Origin: Comamonadaceae bacterium
Lineage (GTDB): Bacteria; Pseudomonadota; Gammaproteobacteria; Burkholderiales; Burkholderiaceae_C
Assembly: GCA_027485235.1 (NCBI GenBank)
Contig: JAIXRJ010000030.1
Location: 117,360-181,359, forward strand
Length of the DNA: 64,000 nt
Reading direction: 5' to 3'
The position numbers were made by a program, and so were the translations under genes. Positions 55,711-63,985 of the stretch are shown here, in pieces. Numbering within the stretch: position 1 is the first letter of the stretch; the number at the start of each line of letters is the position of its first letter. The notes under the pieces were generated by a model. It had not been told where the DNA came from and ran no database searches. It was given only the letters and a program-made list of their open reading frames with translations.

Positions 55711-56613
55711 ATGACCACCCCGCGGCCCTCCTTCAATGCCCTGCGCGCCTTTGAGGCCACTGCGCGGCTGCGCAGCATGACCGCCGCGGCCGATGAGTTG
55801 TCGGTGACCCATGGCGCGGTGAGCCGGCATGTCCGGTCGTTGGAGGAGTTGCTGGGTGTCGTGCTGCTCACGCGCGGCGCGCATTCCACCGACCCCACCC
55901 TCGAGGGTGCGCGCTTGGCCGAAGGCGTGGCGGCCGCCATGAACCTCATGCAGGTCACGCTCGAGCAGCTGAAACCGGGCCCGCTGACTTTGTCCTGTTC
56001 CGCCTCGATCCTCACCCACTGGCTCATTCCGCGGCTGGCGCGCTTTCACCAGAAGCATCCCGAAGTGGCACTGCAATTCAATGTGAACTTCGGCCCGGTC
56101 GACGTGGTGCGGGAGAACATCGGCATCGCGATCCGCAACACCATGATCACACCGCCCGACGACGTGGTGGTGCGCGAACTGGTGACGGAATGGGTGGGAC
56201 CGGTGTGTTCGCCGGACTACATGCGCAGCGTGCCCTTGCGCAAGCCCGGTGACTTGGCCAATGCACGGCTGCTCAGCACCAAGACCCGTCCGGCTGCCTG
56301 GAGCGAATGGGCTGCCGCCGCGGGCATCGAGGCCACGGCGTTCGAGGTGCGCGAGCGCTTCGACCATTTCAACGTGCTGATCCAGGCGGCCGCCTGCGAC
56401 CTGGGGATCGCGCCTGTGCCACGCATGCTGGTACTCGAAGACCTGCGGTCCGGCAAGTTGGTGGCCCCCTTCGGCTTCGCACCGGGTCCCCACAAGCTGG
56501 CACTTTGGCTGGCGCCGCATGTGCGCTCCCGACCGGAAACCCAGGCACTGGCGCAATGGCTCACCGAAGAGTTGAAGGAAACAGCCGGCGGCTCCGCCGA
56601 CGGCCTGCGCTGA
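55711..56613 (+). CDS. LysR-family regulator, GcvA subgroup
   Basis: The 300-residue regulator has an N-terminal winged helix-turn-helix ('LRAFEATARLRSMTAAADEL', 'THGAVSRHVRSLEELLGVVL') and a LysR substrate-binding domain ('LTLSCSASILTHWLIPRLAR', 'HFNVLIQAAACDLGIAPVPR'). The motif pattern is that of GcvA-like regulators. It is divergent from the RuBisCO-like/kinase/TRAP operon and probably controls it in response to its substrate. ATG 55711 fits the family N-terminus. Confidence 0.9.
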   Translation: MTTPRPSFNALRAFEATARLRSMTAAADELSVTHGAVSRHVRSLEELLGVVLLTRGAHSTDPTLEGARLAEGVAAAMNLMQVTLEQLKPGPLTLSCSASILTHWLIPRLARFHQKHPEVALQFNVNFGPVDVVRENIGIAIRNTMITPPDDVVVRELVTEWVGPVCSPDYMRSVPLRKPGDLANARLLSTKTRPAAWSEWAAAAGIEATAFEVRERFDHFNVLIQAAACDLGIAPVPRMLVLEDLRSGKLVAPFGFAPGPHKLALWLAPHVRSRPETQALAQWLTEELKETAGGSADGLR

Positions 56614-56657
56614 TCGCGCCGCCTCCCGGCAGCTCAAACTGCGCGATCGGGCGCCAG

Positions 56658-58361
56658 TTAAGTGGTGATGGCGCCGTGTGACGCATCGGACACCAAGCGG
56701 GCGTATTTGGCGAGCACCCCACTGGCCGCGCGCGAGGGTGCAGGCCGCCATGCGGACAACCGTGACTGCAGGACCTCGGGCGCGAGCTCGACGTCGAGGC
56801 GACGCGCCGCCACATCGATCACCAGCATATCGCCGTCCTGCAGGACCGCGATCGGGCCGCCGTCGGCGGCTTCGGGGACGATGTGACCGATCACGAAGCC
56901 GTGTGTGGCACCGGAGAAGCGGCCATCGGTGACCAGCGCGACGGTTTCGCCGAGGCCCGCCCCCTGCAGGGCGCCGGTGACCAGTTGCATTTCGCGCATG
57001 CCGGGACCGCCTTTGGGGCCCTCGTAGCGCAAAACGAGCACGTCGTTGGGGCGGATCGTCCCGTCCTTGATGGCCTGGAACGCGTCCTCCTCGCGCTCGT
57101 AGACGCGGGCTGGGCCCCGATGGGCAGTCTTGGCCTGTCCTGACAGCTTGATGACGCAGCCGCCAGGCGCGAGATTGCCGCGCAGGATCCCCAGGCCGCC
57201 CTGCGGCTTGATCGGGTCCGCCAGGGGGCGGATCACGCGCTGACCGGCCTGCTCGACCGCGCGCTCGATTTCCTCGTCCAAGGTCAGGCCGGTCACGGTG
57301 CGCTGCCCGCTGTGCAGCAGCCCGGCTTGCACCAGGCGCTTGCCCACCACCGCCATGCCGCCGGCTTCGTACATCTCCACGGCGGTATAGCTCCCCCAGG
57401 GCCGCAGGTCGGCCAGGACCGGTGTGCGGCGCGAGATCCGGTCGAAGTCGTCGATGACGAGGTCGACGCCGAATTCGCTTGCCATGGCCAGCAGGTGGAG
57501 CACCGCATTGGTCGAACCGCCGGTCGCCATCACGCCAGCAATCGCATTTTCGAAACTTTGCCGCGTGGCCAGCGATCGGGGCGTGACGCCGCGCTGCAGC
57601 AAGTCCATCACCAGCTGTCCGCACTGCAGAGCCACCTGCGCCTTGGGCGCGTCCGGGGCCGGGATGCCGTTGAATCCCATCGGCGAGATGCCGAGCATTT
57701 CGCAGGCGGTGGCCATGGTGTTGGCCGTGAACTGACCGCCGCAGGCGCCGGGGCCGGGGCAGGCGTGGTCTTCGACGTCCTTGAATTCCTGGATGGAAAT
57801 GCGGCCTGCATTGAAGGCGCCGACGGCCTCATAGACGTCCTGGATGGTCAGTTTGCGACCGCCGAACATGCCGCCCGGGGACTTGCATTCGCCTGAATGG
57901 ATGGAGCCGCTGTACAACAGCAGTCCGGGGATATCCAGCCGGCCGAGCGCCATGGCCATGGCCGGAATGGTCTTGTCGCAGCCCGCAATCACGACCAGGG
58001 CATCGAACATGTGACCGCGCGCCACCAGCTCCACCGAGTCGGCGATGACCTCGCGGCTGACCAGCGAGGTTTTCATGCCTTCGGAGCCGGTGGTGATGGC
58101 GTCGTTGATGGCGATGGTGTTGACCTCGATCGGCGTGCCGCCCGCCGCCCGGATGCCGGCCATGACCTGCTGCGCGAGTTCGCGGTGGTTCCAGTTGCAC
58201 GGCATCGTGCCGATCCAGCAGTGCGCGACGCCGACCTGGGGCCGCGACAGGTCGGCGTCGGTGAAACCGACCGCTTTCATCATCGAGCGTGCCACGGCCC
58301 GGTCGGGACCGTCGAACAGCGCCCGGCTCATGTGCCGGGGATCGGGAGCGGCTTGTGTCAT
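56658..58361 (-). CDS. IlvD/Edd-family iron-sulfur dehydratase
   Basis: The 567-residue protein has the cluster cysteines of dihydroxyacid dehydratases in 'HCWIGTMPCNWNHRE' (Cys55), 'VIAGCDKT' (Cys128) and 'ACPGPGACGGQFTANTMA' (Cys207). The Mg-binding and C-terminal motifs are 'VTDGRFSGATHGFVIGHIVP' and 'YEGPKGGPGMREMQLVTGAL'. It could be a second dihydroxyacid dehydratase or a sugar-acid dehydratase. It is the last gene of a chain of four with 4-bp overlaps, together with a BKACE enzyme and a dehalogenase-like hydrolase, which favours a catabolic role rather than branched-chain amino acid synthesis. Its start overlaps the hydrolase stop. Confidence 0.88.
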   Translation of the reverse strand: MTQAAPDPRHMSRALFDGPDRAVARSMMKAVGFTDADLSRPQVGVAHCWIGTMPCNWNHRELAQQVMAGIRAAGGTPIEVNTIAINDAITTGSEGMKTSLVSREVIADSVELVARGHMFDALVVIAGCDKTIPAMAMALGRLDIPGLLLYSGSIHSGECKSPGGMFGGRKLTIQDVYEAVGAFNAGRISIQEFKDVEDHACPGPGACGGQFTANTMATACEMLGISPMGFNGIPAPDAPKAQVALQCGQLVMDLLQRGVTPRSLATRQSFENAIAGVMATGGSTNAVLHLLAMASEFGVDLVIDDFDRISRRTPVLADLRPWGSYTAVEMYEAGGMAVVGKRLVQAGLLHSGQRTVTGLTLDEEIERAVEQAGQRVIRPLADPIKPQGGLGILRGNLAPGGCVIKLSGQAKTAHRGPARVYEREEDAFQAIKDGTIRPNDVLVLRYEGPKGGPGMREMQLVTGALQGAGLGETVALVTDGRFSGATHGFVIGHIVPEAADGGPIAVLQDGDMLVIDVAARRLDVELAPEVLQSRLSAWRPAPSRAASGVLAKYARLVSDASHGAITT

Positions 58362-59254
58362 GTCGCTCTCATGGGGTGCCGCAGCAGAAACTGCTCGATC
58401 TGCGCCAGGGTCTGCTCGGGCGCTTCCTCTGGAACGAAATGGCCGCAGTCGAGCGCCTGGCCCGTGACATCGGCGGCGACTTCGCGCCAGTCGGCCAGGC
58501 AATCGAACAGCGCAGCAATCACGCCCTGAGCCCCCCACAGGGCGAGCACGGGCATCTGAAGCTTGCGCCCGCGGTCGGCGCGGTCGTGCTCCAGGTCGAT
58601 GCTGCCGGCCGCCCGGTAATCCTCGCAGCTGGCGTGGATGGCCGCCGGGTCGGCGAAGCAGCGCACGTACTCGGCCACCGCCTCGCCAGCGAATTTGCTC
58701 AAGTCCGGCTCGTCTCGGCCGACTCGGCCCAGGATGTTGAAAGGCACTCGGCCGGCCAGCATCTCCTCGGGCAGGGGCGACGGCTGCAGCATCAGGAACC
58801 AGTGGTAGTAGGCCTTGGCGAAAGCCATGTCGGTGCGCTCGAACATCTTCAGCGTCGGCGAGATGTCCAGCACCGCCATCGTCTGCACCCGCTCCCCGTG
58901 GTCGGCGGCCAGGCGATGGGCGACGCGGCCGCCGCGGTCATGCCCGACCAGGTGGAATCGGGGAAAGCCCAGGGTCGCCATCAGTTCCACCATGTCGAGC
59001 GCCATGGCCCGCTTGGCGTAGTTGGCGTGATCTTCCAGCCCGGCGGGCTTGGAGGAATCTCCGTAGCCTCGCAGGTCGGGGCAGACCACCGTGTAGCTGC
59101 GTGCCAGCGCCGGTGCGATCCGGTGCCAGCAGGCATGCGTCTGCGGATAGCCGTGCAACAGCAGCACGGGCTCGCCTTGCCCTGCCTTCACGCAGTTGAT
59201 CTCCGCGCCGCTGGTCTGCACACGGAGGCGCTCGAATCCTGGAAAGAGGCTCAT
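58358..59254 (-). CDS. alpha/beta hydrolase, haloacetate dehalogenase-like
   Basis: The 298-residue hydrolase has 'VLLLHGYPQTHACWHRIAPA', 'VVCPDLRGYGDSSKP' and a nucleophile elbow 'LVGHDRGGRVAHRL' with Asp106, Arg107 and Arg110. It also has 'YYHWFLMLQPSPLPEEM' (His151, Trp152) and a C-terminal His in 'LDCGHFVPEE'. Asp with Arg/Arg and the His-Trp halide pair are the pattern of fluoroacetate/haloacetate dehalogenases, but epoxide hydrolases share parts of it. It overlaps the BKACE gene upstream and the dehydratase downstream by four bases each. Confidence 0.85.
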   Translation of the reverse strand: MSLFPGFERLRVQTSGAEINCVKAGQGEPVLLLHGYPQTHACWHRIAPALARSYTVVCPDLRGYGDSSKPAGLEDHANYAKRAMALDMVELMATLGFPRFHLVGHDRGGRVAHRLAADHGERVQTMAVLDISPTLKMFERTDMAFAKAYYHWFLMLQPSPLPEEMLAGRVPFNILGRVGRDEPDLSKFAGEAVAEYVRCFADPAAIHASCEDYRAAGSIDLEHDRADRGRKLQMPVLALWGAQGVIAALFDCLADWREVAADVTGQALDCGHFVPEEAPEQTLAQIEQFLLRHPMRAT

Positions 59255-60156
59255 GGGACCACTTCTCCGGCGCAGTGGCCGCGGCGCAGCCGCTCGCGCA
59301 CCTGCGATGCGTTCGCCAGCCCGCCTCCGGCCTGCTCGATGTGCCTGCGCGCCTGCTGCAACAGGCTGAGGTTGTCAGTCGCGCAGCCCATGGGCGCATC
59401 TTCCAGACCCACCCGCACGTGACCGCCCCGCTCCACCGCGGCGCCGATCAGTGCGCCGAGCTCGACCCCGAGACCTGCGACCATCCAGGGCGCGCCGGGC
59501 TGCTCCAGCTCGAGCAGGCGCAAGTAGGCATCGAGCGCCCAATCGGTCGGCGGAAAGCCGAAGGCGATCTGCTGGGAGAACATCAGGCGGTAGATTGGCA
59601 CCGGGGCGCCGGGGTAGGCGCGGTGCAAAGCAGCACCCAGGCGCATGAAACCAGGCTCGTAGATGGCATAGGAAGGGGTGATGCCATGTTCCTGCGCCAG
59701 CGCCAGCCCGTACCGAATATGCGCCTCCGGGTTGGCGTAGACAAAACCCTCCTTGCCCTGCGCCATATCGGCGTAATGGCTGATGTTGGTGGAGCCCGGG
59801 TCGACGACCGACCATTCGATCAGCCCGGCCCGCACCAGCTTGTCGACGGCGCCGAAGCGCTGCGCCGGCGCCAAGGCAGAAGGCGCGTCGGCGCTGCCCG
59901 CGAACGGCAGGGTGCCGTAGCAGATGACGTCGGCCTTGGCGCGGATACGTTCGATGATGGGCGCGTAGATCTCGTAGTCATCGCGCTGCCGGCCGCTGGC
60001 GGGGTCGTAGGCGTGGAAGTGGATGATCGACGCGCCTTCACTGGCGCAGGCGAGCGCGGCTTCGACGATCTCGTTGGCGCTCACCGGGATGTTTGGCTGG
60101 CGCGCCCTGGACCATGGTCCGTTGAGTGCGACTTCGAGCCAGATGGGTTGTTTCAT
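59251..60156 (-). CDS. BKACE-family beta-keto acid cleavage enzyme
   Basis: The 301-residue TIM-barrel protein has 'WLEVALNGPWSRARQPNIPV', the zinc motif 'IIHFHAYDPASGRQ' with His-x-His, 'WMVAGLGVELGALIGAAVER' and the final metal/substrate segment 'GGHVRVGLEDAPMG'. BKACE enzymes cleave beta-keto acids with acetyl-CoA, the type member being 3-keto-5-aminohexanoate cleavage enzyme. The natural substrate of this member is unknown. It overlaps the GntR gene upstream and the hydrolase downstream, both by four bases. Confidence 0.88.
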   Translation of the reverse strand: MKQPIWLEVALNGPWSRARQPNIPVSANEIVEAALACASEGASIIHFHAYDPASGRQRDDYEIYAPIIERIRAKADVICYGTLPFAGSADAPSALAPAQRFGAVDKLVRAGLIEWSVVDPGSTNISHYADMAQGKEGFVYANPEAHIRYGLALAQEHGITPSYAIYEPGFMRLGAALHRAYPGAPVPIYRLMFSQQIAFGFPPTDWALDAYLRLLELEQPGAPWMVAGLGVELGALIGAAVERGGHVRVGLEDAPMGCATDNLSLLQQARRHIEQAGGGLANASQVRERLRRGHCAGEVVP

Positions 60157-60947
60157 GTGTTTCTCCTGCGGGAAGCTGTCTGCGTGGGCGGTCGGGGTTC
60201 ATTTCCGTAATGTTTGTTCGCCCGCAACAGATGCGCTGTAACCGCCCGGGCAGCACCTTCAGCATCGTTGGCGGCGATGCACTTGAACAGCTTCACGTGT
60301 TCGGCGAGGGTGGTGGATTCGGCACCGGGGGCGCGCACCGCTTCATGGTGGAACTGTTCGAGCCACTGCAGCATGGCCTGGGACACCGCCATGTAGATCG
60401 GGTTTCCCGACATCGCGGCAATGCCGTGGTGAAACGCCATGTCGGTTTCGAGGAACCGCGCCGGCTCGTCGAGGCTGGCGCGGTGCTCCTCCAGCAGCAG
60501 GCGCAGCCGCTCGACCTGTTCCGGGGTGGCGCGTTGCGCCGCGGCCCGCGCCATGGCCACTTCGAACTGCAACCGGGCTTCTTTCAGGTGCTCCAGCAGA
60601 GCGCTGGAACCGGACAGCAGGTGCATGGCCGACGCCGAGATCTGCTCGATCAACGAATCTGCCGACAGCGCCAGCACCCGAGCGCCTTCGCCGTGCACGA
60701 TGGCGACCAGCCCCATCCGCTCCAGCGCCTGCAGCGCCTCCCGCACGGCTGGGCGCCCAACGCCAAAGGCCTGCATCAGCTCGCGCTCGGAGGGCAGGAG
60801 GGATCCGGCCGGGGCCTCGCCCGAGCGGATGCGCACGAGCAGGCGGTCCAGCACCTCGTGCGACAGCTTGCGGCGGGCGATCGGCGACGCCTCGGGCCCC
60901 GCCCCTTGTTGACGCGCTTCCAATTTGGTAACATAATCATCAGTCAT
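60153..60947 (-). CDS. GntR-family regulator, FadR/NanR subgroup
   Basis: The 264-residue regulator has an N-terminal winged helix ('VLDRLLVRIRSGEAPAGSLL', 'SERELMQAFGVGRPAVREAL') and a C-terminal FCD ligand-binding domain with metal-type residues ('ETDMAFHHGIAAMSGNPIYM', 'TTLAEHVKLFKCIAANDAEG'). It leads the four-gene operon and is divergent from the TRAP solute-binding protein at 61020. It probably represses both. Confidence 0.9.
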   Translation of the reverse strand: MTDDYVTKLEARQQGAGPEASPIARRKLSHEVLDRLLVRIRSGEAPAGSLLPSERELMQAFGVGRPAVREALQALERMGLVAIVHGEGARVLALSADSLIEQISASAMHLLSGSSALLEHLKEARLQFEVAMARAAAQRATPEQVERLRLLLEEHRASLDEPARFLETDMAFHHGIAAMSGNPIYMAVSQAMLQWLEQFHHEAVRAPGAESTTLAEHVKLFKCIAANDAEGAARAVTAHLLRANKHYGNEPRPPTQTASRRRNT

Positions 60948-60960
60948 GTAGTGATCATAC
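60948..60960. promoter_or_regulatory. near-palindrome around TGATCA, candidate GntR operator
   Basis: GTAGTGATCATAC stands directly before the GntR start and 60 bases before the TRAP gene. It contains the palindrome TGATCA flanked by GTA/TAC. A related ATCATAC sequence precedes ltnD. Operator function is inference. Confidence 0.35.
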
Positions 60961-61019
60961 CAGTAGACATGAAGCTTCGCAACCCTGAAACAACCTCAAC
61001 TTTCACACAGGAGACAACC

Positions 61020-62108
61020 ATGCAACGACGTTCCCTCATACAGGCCGCCACCGTCGGCGCCGCCCTTGCCGCGCCCGCCGTGGTGCGCGCCCAGCCCCAG
61101 GTCAGATGGCGTCTGGCCTCGAGCTGGCCCAAGACCCTCGATACCATTTACGGGGGGGCTGTCTCCGTGGCCAAGCGGGTAAGCGCGGCCACCAACGGCA
61201 AGTTCGAAATCAGTGTCGCAGGGCCTGGCGAGCTGGTGCCTGCCTTGCAGGTGGCCGACGCCGTCCAGAACGGCGGCGTGGAATGCGCGCACACGGCATC
61301 GGTCTTCTTTTTCGGCAAGGACCCCACGTTCGCGCTGGACGGCCAGATTCCCTTTGGCATGACCTCCCGCCAGATGACGGCCTGGATGTATGCGGGCGGC
61401 GGGCTGCAGCTGCTGCGCGAGTTCTACCGTGACTACAACATCGTCAACTTTGCATGCGGCAACACGGGAACGCAGATGGGCGGCTGGTTCCGCAAGGAGA
61501 TCAAAAGCCTGGCCGACATGAAGGGACTCAAATTCCGGATCGGCGGCTTCGGCGGCGTGGTGCTGCAGCGTCTGGGCGTGGTCCCGCAAAGCATAGCCGG
61601 AGGTGAAATTTACAACGGGCTGGAGAAAAAAATCATCGACGCCGCTGAATTCGTGGGACCTTACGACGACGAGAAGCTGGGGTTCTACAAGATCGCCAAG
61701 TTCTATCACTACCCGAGCTATTGGGACCCTTGCGGCCAGATCACCATGTACGTCAATGCAAAGGCATGGGAGGCTTTGCCCAAGGATTACCAGGAAATTT
61801 TCGAGCTCGCCTGCAGCGACGCGCACGTCGAGATGCAGGCCAAATACGATGCCCGTAACCCCGATGCTCTGCGGCGGCTGGTCGGCGCGGGTGTGCAGTT
61901 CAAGCCGTTCCCAAAGGATGTCGGCGCTGCCGCCTGGAAAGCCACCAACGAGCTTTATGCCGAGCTCTCCGCGACCAACGATAAGTGGAGAAAAATCTAC
62001 GCCAGCTTTGAGAAGTTCCGTGACGACCAGATCCTTTGGTCGCGCTTCGCCGAGGGCAGCTTCGAGAGCATGATGAACTCGATGAAGAGCTCGGCCACAA
62101 AGAGGTAA
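61020..62108 (+). CDS. TRAP solute-binding protein, TakP/DctP family with Tat-like signal
   Basis: The 362-residue precursor starts MQRRSLIQAATVGAALAAPA, with two Arg before the hydrophobic stretch and 'VVRAQ' at the cleavage site, so it may use the Tat route. The mature protein has 'WRLASSWPKTLDTIYGGAVS', 'GLKFRIGGFGGVVLQRLGVV', 'AAEFVGPYDDEKLGFYKIAK' and 'FYHYPSYWDPCGQITMYVNA'. This is the pattern of TRAP proteins binding alpha-keto or hydroxy acids. GGAGA precedes the ATG. No permease genes lie beside it. It probably supplies the adjacent divergent catabolic operon. Confidence 0.9.
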   Translation: MQRRSLIQAATVGAALAAPAVVRAQPQVRWRLASSWPKTLDTIYGGAVSVAKRVSAATNGKFEISVAGPGELVPALQVADAVQNGGVECAHTASVFFFGKDPTFALDGQIPFGMTSRQMTAWMYAGGGLQLLREFYRDYNIVNFACGNTGTQMGGWFRKEIKSLADMKGLKFRIGGFGGVVLQRLGVVPQSIAGGEIYNGLEKKIIDAAEFVGPYDDEKLGFYKIAKFYHYPSYWDPCGQITMYVNAKAWEALPKDYQEIFELACSDAHVEMQAKYDARNPDALRRLVGAGVQFKPFPKDVGAAAWKATNELYAELSATNDKWRKIYASFEKFRDDQILWSRFAEGSFESMMNSMKSSATKR

Positions 62109-62545
62109 GGCCACCCGGGTGAATCCGCTGACGCAAGTCCGCCTTCGTCAGCGGTCACGCCACACGCAGGCAAGGTCTTTGGCCTGTTGACGCCGACCAA
62201 ACACTGACCCTGTGGGGGGTCAATATTGGCCAAGCGTCAACACACTGTTGCCCTGCCCGCATGAACATGCATCAGTGGCCCCTCTTCGTGTGGCTGGTCG
62301 TTTAGAAATGGGTCGAAATGTGGTGACTGACTTTACGGAAAATCCATTTGAATGAATTTTTTCACAACACATTTCATTCCGTTTTGAAAATATCCATAAC
62401 AAAATGAACATTAAACCCCCAGTTAATGGGCTCCTATCAACCAATAACATTATTATTTTCTTCAAGCAAAGAGCAAGTTAACTCTCTTACAATGCAAAAA
62501 ATTTCTGGCTAGCCATTGGAATATTTCGCTTTAAGAGAACAGACC
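62109..62545. other. AT-rich 437-base gap with hairpins
   Basis: No gene is supported. The left part contains the hairpin at 62126-62155 and a spaced 9-bp inverted repeat TGTTGACGC / GCGTCAACA (62185-62193 and 62234-62242). From about 62300 the DNA is AT-rich, unlike the neighbours, suggesting a different origin for the segment to its right. Confidence 0.5.
62126..62155 (+). terminator. hairpin after the TRAP gene
   Basis: CCGCTGACG pairs perfectly with CGTCAGCGG across a 12-base loop, 17 bases after the TRAP stop. There is no T run, so termination is uncertain. Confidence 0.5.
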
Positions 62546-62799
62546 ATGAATCAAAACAAGCTTGAAAACAAAAACATTGAAAAACCACAAAAAACACGCC
62601 AAAAGCAAAACTCAATGCAGGCATTGTTGTCGCCATTTTGATTTTTTGTTTTGTGGTGTCTCTTTTTTACGGCGCCTCGTTTTACAAGTCAGAGACCGAA
62701 AAGTCGGTCAATTCAACCAACGCGCGCTCCAAACAGTTCGAGGTCGTTTTCAACGAATTGCTCAAGGCGCGCTTTCGCGCCATGGGCATCGCTGCAGAC
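62546..62799 (+). pseudogene. membrane sensor-like gene, frameshifted and cut by an IS3 element
   Basis: ATG 62546 opens a charged N-terminus 'MNQNKLENKNIEKPQKTRQK' that stops after about 31 residues. Another phase of the same strand continues with a membrane helix 'AGIVVAILIFCFVVSLFYGA' and 'KQFEVVFNELLKARFRAMGI', as in the first periplasmic helix of double-Cache sensor proteins. The two parts fit one protein if one base is lost or gained in the A-rich stretch near 62590-62610. The element inserted at 62800 removes everything after 'AAD'. The AT-rich composition differs from the surroundings. Confidence 0.6.
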
Positions 62800-62864
62800 G
62801 TAGACTTCCCTAAACGGTAGACAACCTGAAAATAGAGACTTCCGCTGTTTTGAAGGAAAGAGCG

Positions 62865-63131
62865 ATGAGGAAGTCGAAATTGACGGAAAGCCAAATATTG
62901 GCGATCCTGGGCGAAGGTGAAGCAGGCTTGGCTGTAGCTGAGGTGTGCCGCAAACACGGCATCAGTACAGCGACCTACTGCCAATAGAAATGCAAATATG
63001 CTGGCATGTCAGCCAATGAGCGCAAGCGGGTCAAGGAGCTGCAAGCCGAGAACAGCCGTCTCAAACGGATGTATGCGGATCTGGCTTTGGAGAACGCTGC
63101 CATCAAGGATGTGTTGTCGCGAAAGTTGTAA
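62865..63131 (+). pseudogene. IS3 transposase OrfA with an in-frame TAG
   Basis: Eighty-eight codons read MRKSKLTESQILAILGEGEA, the helix-turn-helix 'VAEVCRKHGISTATY', and a leucine-zipper-like 'RVKELQAENSRLKRMYADLA'. TAG at 62985-62987 stands at codon 41, where relatives have Trp ('YxQWK'). The frame then continues to 'VLSRKL' and a natural TAA. The element therefore probably cannot make full OrfA or the OrfAB fusion, unless the TAG is a sequence error. Confidence 0.8.
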
Positions 63132-63154
63132 CGCCGACAGCCAAGCGTTGTGCA

Positions 63155-63985
63155 GTGGAGTGCATGGTGTCTGAGCACTGCATCTCTCGCAACAAAGCTT
63201 GTCAGATCGTGGGGTTCTCGCGGTCGGCGTTGTACAAACCCACGGTGGATTGGGCGGCCAAGGATGCGCCAGTGATTGCCGCACTCAATGAGATGGTGAG
63301 TAAGCGCAGTCGCTGGGGCTTTTGGAAATGCTTTCATCGACTCAGGGAAGATGGACATGAATGGAACCACAAGAAGGTTCATCGCGTGTACTGCGCAATG
63401 AAGCTCAATCTGCAACGCAAAGCCAAGAAGCGGGTGATCACGCGAGAGCGCCAGCCATTGGGCACTGCGATGGAACTTAACAGCATCTGGGCACTCGACT
63501 TCATGCGAGACACGATGTACGACGGCAAGCCGTTTAGAACGCTCAATGTGATTGATGAGGGTAACCGTGAAGCCTTGCGAATTGAATGTGGGACATCCAT
63601 TCCATCAGGACGATTGGTTCGGGTGATGGATCAGCTCATTGAGGTCTACGGCAAGCCACAAGCCATACGGATGGACAATGGGCCGGAAATGACATCACAG
63701 GGTTTTATGGACTGGGCTGAGCGGCACGGTGTGAAGTTGTTATTCATACAGCCTGGCAAGCCCAACCAGAATGCGTTCATTGAACGATTTAACAAGAGTT
63801 TCCGCGTGGAAGTTCTGGATGCCAACTTGTTTAACTCCATCTCGGAGGTGCAAATGGCTGCAGATGAGTGGTTGATGGACTACAACGAATATCGACCACA
63901 CGAGTCCCTGGGGGATGTGCCGCCTGTGGCATTCCTACCAAGGGTGTTTGAACGGAATGACTCTAGTTTCAAACTGTCCACTTGA
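63155..63985 (+). CDS. IS3 transposase OrfB, DDE integrase
   Basis: The 276-residue frame from GTG 63155 has the HTH_21 region 'SRNKACQIVGFSRSALYKPT' and the rve integrase core. The catalytic residues are Asp in 'IWALDFMRDTMYDGKPF', Asp in 'AIRMDNGPEMTSQGFMDWAE' and Glu in 'NQNAFIERFNKSFRVEVL'. The phase is open further upstream ('VVTPTAKRCAVECMVSEH') and lies at -1 relative to orfA, so it is normally made as an OrfAB fusion by ribosomal frameshifting near the end of orfA. Confidence 0.92.
   Translation: MECMVSEHCISRNKACQIVGFSRSALYKPTVDWAAKDAPVIAALNEMVSKRSRWGFWKCFHRLREDGHEWNHKKVHRVYCAMKLNLQRKAKKRVITRERQPLGTAMELNSIWALDFMRDTMYDGKPFRTLNVIDEGNREALRIECGTSIPSGRLVRVMDQLIEVYGKPQAIRMDNGPEMTSQGFMDWAERHGVKLLFIQPGKPNQNAFIERFNKSFRVEVLDANLFNSISEVQMAADEWLMDYNEYRPHESLGDVPPVAFLPRVFERNDSSFKLST

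Noticed and set aside
58358..59254. Ordinary serine esterase
   Set aside because: The nucleophile elbow is GHDRGG with Asp in place of Ser, which fits dehalogenases or epoxide hydrolases.
62220..62465. An 81-residue minus-strand frame in the AT-rich gap
   Set aside because: The composition looks random, with no ribosome binding site and no similarity to known proteins.
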